Positions 42,771-51,628 of a stretch of DNA of 64,000 bases are shown in pieces; positions within the stretch are counted from its first letter, which is position 1, and every line of letters begins with the position of its first letter. The notes under the pieces were generated by a model, which was given only the letters and a program-made list of their open reading frames with translations, ran no database searches and was not told the DNA's origin. The position numbers and the translations under genes are program-made. The stretch is from Mycobacterium sp. E2479 (lineage in GTDB: Bacteria; Actinomycetota; Actinomycetes; Mycobacteriales; Mycobacteriaceae): contig NZ_LZJR01000121.1 of assembly GCF_001667925.1 (NCBI RefSeq), positions 1 through 64,000 on the forward strand, in the 5' to 3' direction.

Positions 42771-44009
42771 CTACGGGTTGGGCGGGATCTCCACCCGGCG
42801 AACCTCGCCGTCGACCGCGTCGGCGGCCTCGATTTCGCCACGGGTCACACCTAGCAGGAGCAGCACCGTGTCCAGATAAGGATGGCTCAGTGACGCATCG
42901 GCGACCTCGCGCAGCGCGGGTTTGGCGTTGAACGCGATCCCCAGTCCGGCCGCGGCCAGCATGTCGATGTCGTTGGCGCCGTCGCCCACCGCGACGGTCT
43001 GCGCCATCGGCACCCCAACCTGGCTGGCGAATTCCCTTAGCGCCGAGGCTTTTCCGGCCCGGTCGACGATCGGCCCGATCACCCGGCCGGTGAGTGTGCC
43101 GTCGATGATCTCCAGTTCGTTGGCCGCGACATAATCGATCATCAGCTCCTCGGCCAGCGGCTCGATGATCCGGCGGAACCCCCCGGACACCAGGCCGCAG
43201 GCAAAACCCAGGCGCCGCAAGGTCCGTATGGTGGTGCGGGCGCCGGGCATCAGTTCCAAAGCATCGGCGATCTCGTCGACCACGCTGGCGGGCAGACCCG
43301 CCAGCGTTGCCACCCGCTGCTCGAGCGACTGCGCAAAGTCCAGCTCGCCGCGCATCGCGGCGTCGGTGATCGCGGCGACCTTGCCCTCGGCGCCCGCCCG
43401 GGCCGCCAGCATCTCGATGACCTCGCCCTGCACCAGCGTCGAGTCGACGTCAAACACGATGAGCCGCTTGGCGCGTCGTTCCAGGCTGTAGGCCTCGACC
43501 GCCACGTCGACCTGTTCCTCGCTGGACACCCGGTTCAGGGCGGTCCGCAGCGCCCCGTCCGCGCCCGGCGGCACCGAGACCCGCAGCTCCAGACCGATCA
43601 CCGGATAGTCCGAAACACCGCGGATCAGGTCGATGTTGACGCCCAGCTCTGCGACCTCACGGGCCACCGCGCCGAACGCGCTGGCGGTAATGGGCCGGCC
43701 CAGCACGTAAATGGTGTGCGTCGAGGGCTCGCGCATGATGGTCACGTCGTCGCTGCGCTCGATGCTGACATCGAGGTCCAACTCGCGGATGGCCGATTCG
43801 ACGTCATCGCGCAACTGCGCGCTATCGGCGACTTCGGCCGGGCAGCACACCAGCACGCCCAGTGTCAGACGGCGCCGGATCACCACCTGCTCGACGTTGA
43901 GCAACTCGACTCCGTGCCGCGACAGCGCCTCCAACAGGTTCGCTGTCACGCCTGGTTGATCCACGCCGGTGACGGTGATCAACACCGACACTTTCGGTGG
44001 CGCGTTCAC
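42771..44009 (-). CDS. serB2: Phosphoserine phosphatase SerB2
   Basis: A 412-aa enzyme dephosphorylating phosphoserine in serine synthesis. Two N-terminal ACT domains (SVLITVTGVDQPGVTANLL; TIYVLGRPITASAFGAVA) that can bind serine, then the HAD core with the nucleophile FDVDSTLVQGE (Asp187/Asp189), SGGFRRIIEPLAEEL and VAVGDGANDIDMLAAAG. Length and layout are those of mycobacterial SerB2 (Rv3042c). It follows ctaD by 15 bp on the same strand. Confidence 0.96.
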   Translation of the reverse strand: MNAPPKVSVLITVTGVDQPGVTANLLEALSRHGVELLNVEQVVIRRRLTLGVLVCCPAEVADSAQLRDDVESAIRELDLDVSIERSDDVTIMREPSTHTIYVLGRPITASAFGAVAREVAELGVNIDLIRGVSDYPVIGLELRVSVPPGADGALRTALNRVSSEEQVDVAVEAYSLERRAKRLIVFDVDSTLVQGEVIEMLAARAGAEGKVAAITDAAMRGELDFAQSLEQRVATLAGLPASVVDEIADALELMPGARTTIRTLRRLGFACGLVSGGFRRIIEPLAEELMIDYVAANELEIIDGTLTGRVIGPIVDRAGKASALREFASQVGVPMAQTVAVGDGANDIDMLAAAGLGIAFNAKPALREVADASLSHPYLDTVLLLLGVTRGEIEAADAVDGEVRRVEIPPNP

Positions 44010-44024
44010 TCCCGACAGCTGTCG

Positions 44025-45797
44025 CTACTGCTCAGCAGTCGAGCGATCGGGTTCGGTTCGCGGACCGAAGCCCTTGGGCGACTCGAGAGCCGTGGCGTGG
44101 CGGCCCACGTGCGCCTCAGCGCGAAGCCGCTCCACCATGTGTGGGTAGTGCAATTCGAATGCCGGGCGCTCCGAACGGATCCGGGGCAGCTCGGTGAAGT
44201 TGTGCCGCGGCGGCGGGCAGCTGGTCGCCCACTCCAGAGAGTTGCCATAGCCCCACGGGTCGTCGACCGTGACGACCTCGCCGTAACGCCAGCTCTTGAA
44301 GACGTTCCAGACGAACGGGAACATCGACGCGCCCAGGATGAAGGCGCCCACCGTGGAGGCGACGTTGTAGGGCTGGAAGCCGTCGCTGGGCAGGTAGTCG
44401 GCATAGCGACGCGGCATGCCGAGATCGCCCAGCCAGTGCTGCACCAGGAAGGTGGTGTGGAACCCGATGAAGGTCAGCCAGAAGTGGAGCTTGCCCAATC
44501 GCTCGTCGAGCAGCCGGCCCGTCATCTTCGGGAACCAGAAGTACACCCCTGCGAACGTGGCGAACACGATGGTGCCGAACAGCACGTAGTGGAAGTGCGC
44601 GACCACGAAATAGCTGTCTGTCACGTGGAAGTCCAGCGGCGGGCTGGCCAGCAGCACGCCGGTCAGACCACCCAGCAGGAAGGTGAGGAGGAAGCCGATG
44701 CAGAACAGCATCGGCGTCTCAAAGGTCAACTGCCCCTTCCACATCGTGCCGATCCAGTTGAAGAACTTGATCCCGGTCGGCACCGCGATCAGATAGGTCA
44801 TGAACGAGAAGAACGGCAGCAGAACGGCTCCCGTGGCGAACATGTGGTGCGCCCACACCGCGACCGACAGGGCGGCGATCGACAGGGTCGCGTAGACCAG
44901 GGTGGTGTAACCGAAGACCGGCTTGCGCGAGAACACCGGGAAGATCTCGGTCACGATGCCGAAGAACGGTAGCGCGATGATGTACACCTCGGGGTGACCG
45001 AAGAACCAGAACAGGTGTTGCCACAACAAGACTCCGCCATTGGCCGCGTCGTAGACATGGGCACCTAGATGTCGATCGGCGGCCAGCCCGAACAGCGCCG
45101 CTGTCAGGATCGGGAACGCGATCAGAATCAGGATCGAGGTGACCAGGATGTTCCAGGTGAAGATCGGCATCCGGAACATCGTCATCCCGGGCGCACGCAT
45201 GCACACCACAGTGGTGATCATGTTGACCGCACCCAGGATGGTGCCCAGACCCGCGACGATCAGGCCGGTGATCCAGAGGTCGCCCCCGGCGCCGGGTGAG
45301 TGCACGGCATCAGACAGGGGCGTGTATGCGGTCCAGCCGAAATCGGCGGCCCCGCCCGGCACAATGAAACCGGAGGCCGCGATCAACCCGCCGAACAGGA
45401 ACAGCCAGAAGGAGAAGGCGTTCAGTCGGGGGAAGGCCACGTCTGGCGCGCCGATCTGCAACGGCAGCACCAGGTTGGCGAATCCGAACACCACCGGGGT
45501 GGCATACAGCAGCAGCATGATCGTGCCGTGCATGGTGAACAGCTGGTTGAACTGTTCGTTCGACAGGAACTGCAGCCCGGGAGCGGCGAGCTCGGTGCGC
45601 ATCAGCAACGCCATCAGCCCGCCTATGAAGAAGAAGGCGAAGCAGGTGACCGTGTACATGATGCCGATCATCTTGTGATCGGTGGTGGTGATCAGTTTGT
45701 AGACGAGGTTCCCTTTGGGGCCCATGCGGTCCGGGTACGGACGAACGGCCTCGAGTTCACCCAAGGGGGGCGCTTCGGCTGTCAACAGCTTCTCCAA
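44025..45797 (-). CDS. ctaD: Cytochrome c oxidase subunit I (aa3 type)
   Basis: A 590-aa, 12-helix haem-copper oxidase subunit, terminal oxidase of the respiratory chain in the plasma membrane. Seen: TTDHKMIGIMY, FTMHGTIMLLLYATPV (low-spin haem His), FWFFGHPEVYIIALP (CuB ligand and the Tyr cross-link), AVWAHHMFATG (CuB histidines) and VAHFHYVLFGT (haem a and a3 ligands). Equivalent of Rv3043c. The upstream gap to fecB (45798-46019) must hold both promoters; no clear motif was found. Confidence 0.98.
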   Translation of the reverse strand: MEKLLTAEAPPLGELEAVRPYPDRMGPKGNLVYKLITTTDHKMIGIMYTVTCFAFFFIGGLMALLMRTELAAPGLQFLSNEQFNQLFTMHGTIMLLLYATPVVFGFANLVLPLQIGAPDVAFPRLNAFSFWLFLFGGLIAASGFIVPGGAADFGWTAYTPLSDAVHSPGAGGDLWITGLIVAGLGTILGAVNMITTVVCMRAPGMTMFRMPIFTWNILVTSILILIAFPILTAALFGLAADRHLGAHVYDAANGGVLLWQHLFWFFGHPEVYIIALPFFGIVTEIFPVFSRKPVFGYTTLVYATLSIAALSVAVWAHHMFATGAVLLPFFSFMTYLIAVPTGIKFFNWIGTMWKGQLTFETPMLFCIGFLLTFLLGGLTGVLLASPPLDFHVTDSYFVVAHFHYVLFGTIVFATFAGVYFWFPKMTGRLLDERLGKLHFWLTFIGFHTTFLVQHWLGDLGMPRRYADYLPSDGFQPYNVASTVGAFILGASMFPFVWNVFKSWRYGEVVTVDDPWGYGNSLEWATSCPPPRHNFTELPRIRSERPAFELHYPHMVERLRAEAHVGRHATALESPKGFGPRTEPDRSTAEQ

Positions 45798-46019
45798 ACA
45801 TCCAGATCGGACACTGGCCCAAAAATCGGTATTGAGACGAATCTTAGCCGTCGATTATGGTGCCGTCAGGGCTGGTCCTACAAACTGTCGTAAATGGCTC
45901 GCCGATGCGGCGTGTCCGTCGGCGCGGAGCCGTCACGCTGGCTGAATGGTGGCGACCCGCGTCGCCCGGCTCCGCCGCGCTCGCGATCGCCATGCTGGCC
46001 GGATGTTAGCGTCTGACGC

Positions 46020-47126
46020 GTGTTGTTCGGCGCCCTCAGGCCCGCCCGGCCGGCCGCGACGACCGCGGTTGCGGCGGCGCTCATCGTGGCCTGCGGGGGC
46101 TGCGGATCCGGTAAGCACACCGGCGAGACGCCGGCCCGTTCCCTGGTCACCCCCACCACCCAAATCGCCGGCGCCGGCGTGCTCGGAAACGACCGCCGCC
46201 CCGACAACTCGTGCGCGCGAGACGCCGCCGCGGCGGAACCGGGCTCCGCGAAACGGCCAGTCCACAACGCCGCAGGCGTCGAACCGGACGTCGTGCAGGT
46301 GCCCGCCGACCCGCAGCGCATCGTGGTGCTCTCCGGCGACCAGCTCGACACGATATGTGCGCTGGGCCTGCAGTCGCGGGTGGTCGGTGCGGCATTACCG
46401 GACGGGTCCTCGAGTCAACCCGCGTATCTTGGTGGCGCGGTGCACGCCGTACCCGCGGTCGGGACCCGCTCCCACCCGGACCTGAACGCGATCACCGCCG
46501 CCCACCCCGACCTGATCCTGGGGTCCCAGGGTCTGACGCCGACGCTGTATCCGCAGCTGACCGCGATCGCCCCGACGGTGTTCACGGCCGCACCGGGCGC
46601 GGCGTGGCAGGACAACCTGCGCGCCGTTGGCGCCGCAACCGGCCGCGGTGCCGCGGTAACCGGGTTGATCAGCGGTTTTTCCCAGCGTGCCACCGACGTC
46701 GGCGCGCGGCATGACGCTTCCCATTTCCAGGCGTCGATCGTGCAGCTGACGACGGGCACGATCCGGGTATACGGCGCCAACAACTTTCCCGCCGGCGTGC
46801 TCGGTGCGGTTGGCGTGGACCGGCCGGCCTCTCAGCGGTTCACCGACAAGCCCTACATCGAGATCGCGGCCACCGACGCGGACCTGGTGAAGAATCCTGA
46901 CCTATCGATGGCGGACGCCGACGTCGTCTACGTGTCCTGCGACAGCCCGGCCGCCGCCGATCGGGCCGCCACGATCCTCGACAGCAACCCGTGGCGCAAG
47001 CTGTCGGCCAACCGGGATAACCGGGTCTACATCGTCAACAACGAGATATGGCAAACAGGCGAAGGCCTGATCGCCGCCCGCGGCATCCTCGACGATTTGC
47101 GCCTGGTGAACGCACCGATCAACTGA
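46020..47126 (+). CDS. fecB: FecB-like iron-siderophore ABC substrate-binding lipoprotein
   Basis: A 368-aa periplasmic-binding lipoprotein. Signal peptide with lipobox IVAC (cysteine about residue 25, followed by GGCGSG). The mature part shows the class III binding-protein fold: PQRIVVLSGDQLDTICALGL, GTRSHPDLNAITAAHPDLIL, and WRKLSANRDNRVYIVNNEIW. The M. tuberculosis equivalent Rv3044 binds carboxymycobactin-type siderophore. No IdeR box was recognised upstream, and no permease genes are adjacent. Confidence 0.93.
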   Translation: MLFGALRPARPAATTAVAAALIVACGGCGSGKHTGETPARSLVTPTTQIAGAGVLGNDRRPDNSCARDAAAAEPGSAKRPVHNAAGVEPDVVQVPADPQRIVVLSGDQLDTICALGLQSRVVGAALPDGSSSQPAYLGGAVHAVPAVGTRSHPDLNAITAAHPDLILGSQGLTPTLYPQLTAIAPTVFTAAPGAAWQDNLRAVGAATGRGAAVTGLISGFSQRATDVGARHDASHFQASIVQLTTGTIRVYGANNFPAGVLGAVGVDRPASQRFTDKPYIEIAATDADLVKNPDLSMADADVVYVSCDSPAAADRAATILDSNPWRKLSANRDNRVYIVNNEIWQTGEGLIAARGILDDLRLVNAPIN

Positions 47127-47245
47127 CGGCGCCCGACCAAAACGCATACATCGTCACAACGTGATATTCGCCCGGGCGTTGGCGGAATAACTTTTACCCT
47201 AGCTAAACTTCTTAGTTGACGTATCGAATCGAAGAGGGATTTTTC

Positions 47246-48286
47246 ATGAGCACAGTTTCGGCGTACGCGGCCACCTCGCCGACGGCACCGCTGACCAAGA
47301 CCACCATCGAGCGACGTGAGCCGGGTCCACACGATGTGGCCATCGACATCAAGTTCGCCGGGATCTGCCACTCCGACATCCACACGGCCAAAGGCGAATG
47401 GGGCACACCGCATTACCCGCTGGTGGTGGGCCACGAGATCGCCGGCGTCGTCACCGCAGTCGGATCCGACGTCACCAAGCACAAGGTCGGCGACCACGTC
47501 GGCGTCGGCTGCATGGTGAATTCCTGCGGGCAGTGCAGGAGTTGTAATGCCGGCCTCGAGCAGTACTGCAGCCGAGGCACGATCTTCACCTATAACGCCA
47601 CTGACAAGGACGGCACGACGACCCAGGGCGGCTACAGCCAGGCGATCGTCGTTGACGAAAACTTCGTCTTGCGCATCCCCGACTCGCTGCCGCTGGACAA
47701 GGCGGCGCCGCTGCTGTGCGCGGGCATCACGCTGTTCTCCCCGCTGCGGCACTGGAAAGTCTGCCAAGACACCCGCCTGGCGATCATCGGCCTCGGCGGG
47801 CTGGGCCACATGGGCGTCAAGCTCGGCGCGGCGATGGGCGCCGAAGTGACGGTGCTGTCGCAATCACTAAAGAAGATGGAGGACGGGCTGCGGCTGGGCG
47901 CCAAGCACTACTACGCCACCGCCGAGCGCGAAACGTTCAAGAAATTGCGCAACAGCTTCGACGTCGTCCTGAACACCGTCTCGGCGAACCTGCACCTCAA
48001 TGACTATCTGAGCCTGCTCGACGTCGACGGCACGCTTGTCGAGTTGGGCATTCCCGAACACCCCATGGAGGTAGGTGCGTTCTCGCTTGCGCTGGCGCGC
48101 CGCAGCCTATCGGGGTCGAACATCGGCGGCATCGCCGAGACCCAGGAGATGCTGGATTTCTGCGCCGAGCACGACGTGACGCCCGAAATCGAGCTCATCG
48201 AGCCCGACTACATCAACGAAGCCTACGAGCGCGTCCTGTCCAGCGACGTGCGCTACCGCTTCGTCATCGATATCTCGAAGCTGTAG
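47246..48286 (+). CDS. adhC: NADP-dependent zinc alcohol dehydrogenase AdhC
   Basis: A 346-aa medium-chain dehydrogenase of the cinnamyl-alcohol/YahK type. Catalytic zinc residues in GICHSDIHTAKGEWG and VVGHEIAGVV; structural zinc cysteines in CGQCRSCNAGLEQYC; cofactor fold in LAIIGLGGLGHMGVKLGAA with the following SQSLKK suiting NADPH. The ATG at 47246 with GAAGAGGGA upstream was chosen rather than the open frame to 47216. Reduces aldehydes in the cytoplasm. Equivalent of Rv3045. Confidence 0.95.
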   Translation: MSTVSAYAATSPTAPLTKTTIERREPGPHDVAIDIKFAGICHSDIHTAKGEWGTPHYPLVVGHEIAGVVTAVGSDVTKHKVGDHVGVGCMVNSCGQCRSCNAGLEQYCSRGTIFTYNATDKDGTTTQGGYSQAIVVDENFVLRIPDSLPLDKAAPLLCAGITLFSPLRHWKVCQDTRLAIIGLGGLGHMGVKLGAAMGAEVTVLSQSLKKMEDGLRLGAKHYYATAERETFKKLRNSFDVVLNTVSANLHLNDYLSLLDVDGTLVELGIPEHPMEVGAFSLALARRSLSGSNIGGIAETQEMLDFCAEHDVTPEIELIEPDYINEAYERVLSSDVRYRFVIDISKL

Positions 48287-48300
48287 GCACGCTGCCGTGC

Positions 48301-48726
48301 TTACAGCGCGACGCCCGGAGCGCTGTTCGAGGCCACACCGCGAGCGGCGATCTCCGCGGCCTCACCCCACTCGTCACCGGGGATGACTTCGCTGACGTCG
48401 ATGCCGGCCAGCGGCCATCCGGCCGCCGCAAGCCTGGCGGCGACCCGGATGATGTTCTCCGGCCCGGCGTCGTAGTGCGTCATGTCGGAGATGAAATGGG
48501 CGATCTCGTCACGGTCGATAACGCCGTCGGCGATCGCCGCGGAGCCGTTGACGGCGATGTTGTGGACCACCTCGGCGATTTGTTCCTCGGTCAATGGGGT
48601 GCTGCGCAGCAGCGCCAACAGCGGCACGCGGTCGGGCCCGGGGACGCCCTCGGGGTAGCCCGCGCGCAGCCAGCGCAGCACGGAGCGGCAGAAGTTGCTG
48701 GTGTGAGAGGCGGCGGTATTCGTCAC
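48301..48726 (-). CDS. DUF3349 protein (Rv3046c-like)
   Basis: A 141-aa soluble protein. It contains VLRWLRAGYPEGVPGPDRVPLLALLRS and EEQIAEVVHNIAVNG, typical of the helical DUF3349 fold widespread in mycobacteria (quoted parts: LRAGYPEGVPGPDRVPLLAL; LTEEQIAEVVHNI). Function unknown. It is convergent with adhC, 14 bp apart. The gap 48727-48975 upstream holds its promoter and nothing else that I can identify. Confidence 0.85.
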   Translation of the reverse strand: MTNTAASHTSNFCRSVLRWLRAGYPEGVPGPDRVPLLALLRSTPLTEEQIAEVVHNIAVNGSAAIADGVIDRDEIAHFISDMTHYDAGPENIIRVAARLAAAGWPLAGIDVSEVIPGDEWGEAAEIAARGVASNSAPGVAL

Positions 48727-48975
48727 CCCAACAGTGTCAGGGCAGCCGTGTCGCCCGCGCTACCGCGGCGCAAGTCCGTCCAGACAATTCATACGCCGTT
48801 TACCCGGCTAGACCTGTCCTTCGCCGTGCACGATCCCGCTGGCAGTTACGCCTGGTTGTCGAGTGCGCCATGTGGCCACAGCAAGCGCAGTGCTCTCGTG
48901 AGGACCACGGGCTACTGGCACTGGTCAACGTGATTTTCTAAGGTCGGCGCCCTTCTTGCAGAGTACAGTCGAGCC

Positions 48976-49305
48976 ATGACGACTCCGTCCGCGAAGAACC
49001 GGAAACCCCCCATTGTTTCTGTGAGTATTGGGAACCCGAATAATTCGGCGCCGAGCGTTCCGAGGCCGTCTGATCCGGCCGAGTCGTTTCAACGCGGCAT
49101 CGGCGCCCGCTTGCGGGGAATGGGCCTGGGGGTGCAGACTCAGCCCCTTCGGGAGATGCGCCTCCAAATGGGTCTGGACATGCAGGTTGTCTACTTCATG
49201 GTCCGCGTGCCGGTGGCCGGCGGCGTAACGCTGCGCTTGCCGGTGATGGCGACTTTCAAACCCAGGATCTATTCGCCGACGCAGGCGCAACATCTCTCCG
49301 AATAG
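48976..49305 (+). CDS. Hypothetical protein, not recognised
   Basis: A 109-aa protein, rich in proline, serine and asparagine at the start (PPIVSVSIGNPNNSAPSVP), with a hydrophobic but not membrane-like middle (MQVVYFMVRVPVAGGVTLRL). No signal peptide. I know no family for it. Coding is supported by sensible composition and by lying in an intergenic interval with no competing gene, but it could be spurious. It sits between the DUF3349 gene and nrdF2 where M. tuberculosis has Rv3047c. Confidence 0.45.
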   Translation: MTTPSAKNRKPPIVSVSIGNPNNSAPSVPRPSDPAESFQRGIGARLRGMGLGVQTQPLREMRLQMGLDMQVVYFMVRVPVAGGVTLRLPVMATFKPRIYSPTQAQHLSE

Positions 49306-49374
49306 CGTGCCTACCCGTAGCTTGATCGAGTACGTGATTCCGCTGTTCAAGGTAAATCAACCGGGGGAACGGGC

Positions 49375-49656
49375 ATGGTAGCCGAGAATGACGGTGAGCA
49401 CGGGCGCGACGTGAGCATCCCCACCGATTCGGGTGGCGAAAGCATCGCTACGCAGGCCGTGAACGTGGGTCTTGAGGTGTTCAGCGTGGTCATGTCGTTT
49501 CTTACCTGCGGAGCACTCCACATATACAGTGACCTACCGGGTGGCGAGAAGGTCGGCCGGACGTCGTTTATCCAGGCGATCGTCAGTATCTTCCGCCACC
49601 ACGACGATGACATGCGCACAATGGACGGGACTTCACCGGGCAGTGCCGAAGCCTGA
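49375..49656 (+). CDS. Hypothetical small protein, not recognised
   Basis: A 93-aa protein with an acidic start (VAENDGEHGRDVSIPTDSGG), one possible hydrophobic helix (VGLEVFSVVMSFLTCGAL) and an acidic end with FRHHDDDMRT. The ATG at 49375 has GGGGGAAC about 8 bp upstream. No family recognised; it is 69 bp downstream of the previous hypothetical gene in the same orientation. Low certainty. Confidence 0.4.
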   Translation: MVAENDGEHGRDVSIPTDSGGESIATQAVNVGLEVFSVVMSFLTCGALHIYSDLPGGEKVGRTSFIQAIVSIFRHHDDDMRTMDGTSPGSAEA

Positions 49657-49959
49657 TCGAGCCCGTCCACGGCAAGCCTCCGCGCTGGATGGGATGTCAA
49701 AACCGTTGCCGCGCATTTGGTTAGCGATTTCGTCGACGGATTCTGGCGCTTACTGACCAGCGGCATTCGCCATGGCAGCATCGATCGGGGGGCACGGCGA
49801 AGCGATCCAGGGGCCGGGAGAAGCGCTGATGTCGGCAGTATGCGGACGCCCCGTCGCATTCGACCGACTCGCCGCCCCGGGGTTGCTTCTACTGCAGTCT
49901 CGCCTCACCTGATTCGCGGCCGAGCATAGGCGGCGTCATTCAGCAGGGTCACTGACGAG
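49657..49959. other. Intergenic region downstream of nrdF2
   Basis: About 300 bp. Open frames here on both strands are short and lack family features or good start sites. A small CTGAC/GTCAG inverted repeat overlaps the nrdF2 stop codon (49952-49963) without a U-tract. Nothing else is evident. Confidence 0.5.
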
Positions 49960-50934
49960 TCAGAAGTCCCAGTCCTCGTCCTCGGTGACGACGGCCTTGC
50001 CGATCACGTACGACGAGCCCGAGCCGGAGAAGAAGTCGTGGTTCTCGTCGGCGTTGGGTGACAGCGCGGACAGAATCGCCGGGTTGACGTCGGTCTCGTC
50101 GCGCGGGAACAGCGCCTCGTAACCGAGGTTCATCAGCGCCTTGTTGGCGTTGTAGCGCAAGAATTTCTTGACGTCCTCGGTCAGCCCGACCTCGTCGTAG
50201 AGGTCCTGGGTGTACTCGACCTCGTTGTCGTAGAGCTCGAAGAGCAGCTCGTAGGTGTAGTCCTTGAGCTCCTGCTTGCGCGTGTCGTCGACCAGCGCCA
50301 GGCCGCGCTGGTACTTGTAGCCGATGTAGTAACCGTGCACGGCCTCGTCGCGGATGATCAGGCGGATCATGTCGGCCGTGTTGGTCAGCTTGGCGCGGCT
50401 CGACCAGTACATCGGCAGATAGAAGCCGGAGTAGAACAGGAAACTCTCCAGCAGGGTGGAGGCGACCTTGCGCTTGAGCGGTTCGTCGCCCTTATAGTAC
50501 TGCATGACGATCTCGGCCTTGCGCTGCAGGTTGGGGTTTTCCTCCGACCAACGGAACGCGTCATCGATCTCGGCGGTCGAGCACAGCGTGGAGAAGATGT
50601 TGCTGTAGCTGCGCGCGTGCACGGACTCCATGAAGGCGATGTTGGTGTAGACCGCTTCTTCGTGCGGGGTCAACGCGTCCGGGATGAGGCTGACCGCCCC
50701 GACCGTGCCCTGGATCGTGTCCAGCAGCGTCAAGCCGGTGAAGACCCGCATGGTCATCTGCTTTTCGTGGGCAGTCAGGGTGCCCCAGGACGGCAGGTCG
50801 TTGGACACCGGCACCTTCTCGGGCAACCAGAAGTTGCCGGTCAGCCGGTCCCAGACCTCGGCGTCCTTTTCGTCTTGCAGTCGGTTCCAGTTGATCGCCG
50901 AAACGCGGTCGATCAGCTTCATGTTTTCGCTCAC
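49960..50934 (-). CDS. nrdF2: Ribonucleotide reductase class Ib beta subunit NrdF2
   Basis: A 324-aa di-metal (Mn/Fe) tyrosyl-radical subunit that works with NrdE to make deoxynucleotides. Metal and radical residues are visible: EEAVYTNIAFMESVHARSYS, LLESFLFYSGFYLP and RDEAVHGYYIGYKYQ. The C-terminus FFSGSGSSYVIGKAVVTEDEDWDF is the NrdE-binding tail (in part: VTEDEDWDF). GTG 50934 was chosen; ATG 50922 is possible. Equivalent of Rv3048c; nrdE would lie further upstream, off the window. Confidence 0.97.
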   Translation of the reverse strand: MSENMKLIDRVSAINWNRLQDEKDAEVWDRLTGNFWLPEKVPVSNDLPSWGTLTAHEKQMTMRVFTGLTLLDTIQGTVGAVSLIPDALTPHEEAVYTNIAFMESVHARSYSNIFSTLCSTAEIDDAFRWSEENPNLQRKAEIVMQYYKGDEPLKRKVASTLLESFLFYSGFYLPMYWSSRAKLTNTADMIRLIIRDEAVHGYYIGYKYQRGLALVDDTRKQELKDYTYELLFELYDNEVEYTQDLYDEVGLTEDVKKFLRYNANKALMNLGYEALFPRDETDVNPAILSALSPNADENHDFFSGSGSSYVIGKAVVTEDEDWDF

Positions 50935-50994
50935 CAGAACCCCACTTCATACGCCATTTTTGCAGCCGGATCGTTTGCTGCTCTTGGACCTCAA

Positions 50995-51042
50995 ACACTA
51001 CCCCTGGGGGCCGACAAGCCGCCGCAGCACAAGAAGTAGTGT
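50995..51042 (-). promoter_or_regulatory. Candidate pair of NrdR boxes upstream of nrdF2
   Basis: On the minus strand 51042-51027 reads ACACTACTTCTTGTGC, which agrees with the NrdR consensus (acaCwAtATaTwGtgt) at 12 of 16 positions. A weaker second site at 50995-51010 begins ACACTA on the plus strand. Their centres are 32 bp apart, the usual spacing of paired NrdR boxes, and both lie 61-108 bp upstream of the nrdF2 start. Confidence 0.5.
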
Positions 51043-51069
51043 TCAGCGTGTCGCCCGAACCGGCACTGC

Positions 51070-51546
51070 CTACATGCCTAAGTGCGTGCGAAGCACCTCC
51101 GTGACGGCCTCCGGCGGCCCACTCACGTCGACCTGCGCGGCGCCCTGGCGCCCGAAAAGATACAGTACGAGTTCGCCCTGCCCACCGCTGAGTCGCGCCG
51201 TGGGTTTACCCGTCCGAACCGTCACCCGCTCCTTGGTTTCGGCCCACTCGATCTCGAGCCCGCACACGCGCAGCCGCCGACTCAGGAAGCGGCCGCCGCG
51301 GCAAACGTTGTGCCACAGGCCAGCGTCCATCGCGGGAAACAGGTTGCGGGGACCTCGCCCGTTGGCGTGGCGGACGTCCTCGGGATGGAAGAACTCGTTG
51401 AGATTCGCGCTGCGGCGCACCCATCCGATCCGGAAGAAGCCGACGGGCGGGCCGGACCGGATCCGCGCGACCAGCCACGCGAAATCCCGCCGGCATGCCA
51501 ATCCAGCGCGACGCCGCTCGGCGAATCGCTGGAACGGGCCCGGCAT
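51070..51546 (-). pseudogene. N-terminally truncated TIGR03085-type protein
   Basis: The 158-aa product matches only the later part of TIGR03085 (maleylpyruvate-isomerase-like, metal-binding) proteins: ACRRDFAWLVARIRSGPP, LNEFFHPEDVRHANGRGPR, and the end ELVLYLFGRQGAAQVDVSG followed by EVLRTHLGM. The usual first 50-60 residues, with the domain's metal-binding histidine region, are missing; upstream of the ATG at 51546 the frame reads into the operator of the SRPBCC gene (an ATG at 51615 lies inside the palindrome). Likely a remnant truncated when the neighbouring SRPBCC-TetR genes arrived, although the remaining frame is intact. Confidence 0.65.
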
Positions 51547-51602
51547 AACGATGCACGCGCGCTCAACCCCCGCGTCGCATAAGGGGTAGGCAAGGCCGGC
51601 CA

Positions 51603-51628
51603 AAACATGTACCATTTGGTACATGTTT
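51603..51628. promoter_or_regulatory. 26-bp palindromic operator covering the SRPBCC start codon
   Basis: Perfect 11-bp arms AAACATGTACC and GGTACATGTTT flank ATTT. The right arm contains the ATG (51623-51625) of the SRPBCC gene, so a bound protein would sit over the start. The TetR encoded second in the operon is the obvious candidate. Placement implies a leaderless or nearly leaderless transcript. Confidence 0.75.

Noticed and set aside
45798..46019. IdeR (iron) box upstream of fecB
   Set aside because: I looked for the TTAGGTTAGSCTAACCTAA-type palindrome and found nothing convincing in the gap.
49347..49859. 170-codon leftward open frame downstream of nrdF2
   Set aside because: Ser/Pro/Arg-rich product without family features, antisense to a slightly better-supported small frame.
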